Source of the DNA: GCA-2746795 sp963747345
GTDB lineage: Bacteria > Chloroflexota > Anaerolineae > Promineifilales > Promineifilaceae
DNA length: 64,000 bases
Direction: 5' to 3'
Assembly (NCBI GenBank): GCA_963747345.1
Contig: CAVVFA010000035.1
Span: 62,001 to 126,000, forward strand
Below are positions 63,997 to 64,000 of this stretch, piece by piece (position 1 is the first letter of the stretch; each line of letters starts with the position of its first letter). The notes under the pieces were generated by a model, which had not been told where the DNA came from, searched no databases, and was given only the letters and a program-made list of their open reading frames with translations. Both the position numbers and the translations under genes were made by a program.

Positions 63997-64000
63997 TAGT

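Noticed and set aside
1..64000. tRNA, rRNA, integrase or IS transposase genes
   Set aside because: No cloverleaf, rRNA segment or DDE/tyrosine recombinase motif was recognised on either strand.

Overview
The window reads like a chromosomal stretch of an uncultured-type Chloroflexota bacterium, most likely an Anaerolineae relative. This is an inference from gene content: a split FeoB, a LitR/CarH-type carotenoid cluster with a P450, paired STAND ATPases with a fused kinase, DUF3160 and LCP lipoproteins, and an orphan LysW-like protein. No rRNA, tRNA, CRISPR array or transposase was found. Two genome-wide traits stand out. The palindrome AACGGCCGTT (core ACGGCCGT, about 85 copies by hand count) is scattered through genes and spacers alike. 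Many spacers also hold hairpins built from reiterated short words. About twenty conserved genes are broken by one or more single-base frameshifts. That density is better explained by residual indel errors in the assembly than by decay, so most of them are annotated here as whole genes.

Layout. 0.2-3.9 kb: ferrous iron uptake (DtxR-family regulator with FeoA domain, feoA, FeoB GTPase, FeoB permease, feoC) on the minus strand. 4.1-14.8 kb: a photoprotection cluster. crtI, a P450, a glycosyltransferase, a lycopene cyclase and a photolyase lie behind or beside a B12-type photoreceptor repressor (litR/carH). crtB and folE2 run divergently from litR, and two symmetrical promoters sit between. 15.0-19 kb: flavin-type oxidoreductase, PadR regulator with its operator and a permease-prefix-like partner, SnoaL-like protein, AspT-type antiporter. 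20-24 kb: AllG/AllH oxamate carbamoyltransferase-like pair, and a TetR regulator divergent from an NAD(P)-binding protein with two perfect operators. 24.2-31.6 kb: YchF, then a two-gene signalling or conflict operon (ATPase-kinase fusion plus membrane-anchored ATPase) and a TPR-like protein.

31.9-40.3 kb: DUF4258/YgiT toxin-antitoxin pair, PIG-V-like mannosyltransferase, LCP protein, DUF5701, CoA-transferase subunit, delta-1-pyrroline-5-carboxylate dehydrogenase, DUF1189 and an orphan addiction-module antitoxin. 40.5-42.3 kb: an aromatic operon (chorismate mutase aroH, DAHP synthase aroF) preceded by a textbook-like leader peptide and attenuator rich in Phe codons. 42.4-52.8 kb: membrane NHL protein, CnoX/YbbN-like thioredoxin, SUI1 factor, deaminase, phosphoesterase, TspO-like protein, redoxin, DUF3160 lipoprotein, CapA-type protein and the LysW-like carrier. 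53-64 kb: MFS transporter, polysaccharide deacetylase, class I fumarase alpha/beta, Gfo/Idh oxidoreductase, dual-specificity phosphatase, PPK2, a PP2C/RsbW partner-switching pair and GlgX.

Functionally, the light-controlled carotenoid/photolyase cluster and the attenuated aromatic operon are the best-supported regulatory stories. The STAND/kinase operon is the best candidate for an undescribed system.
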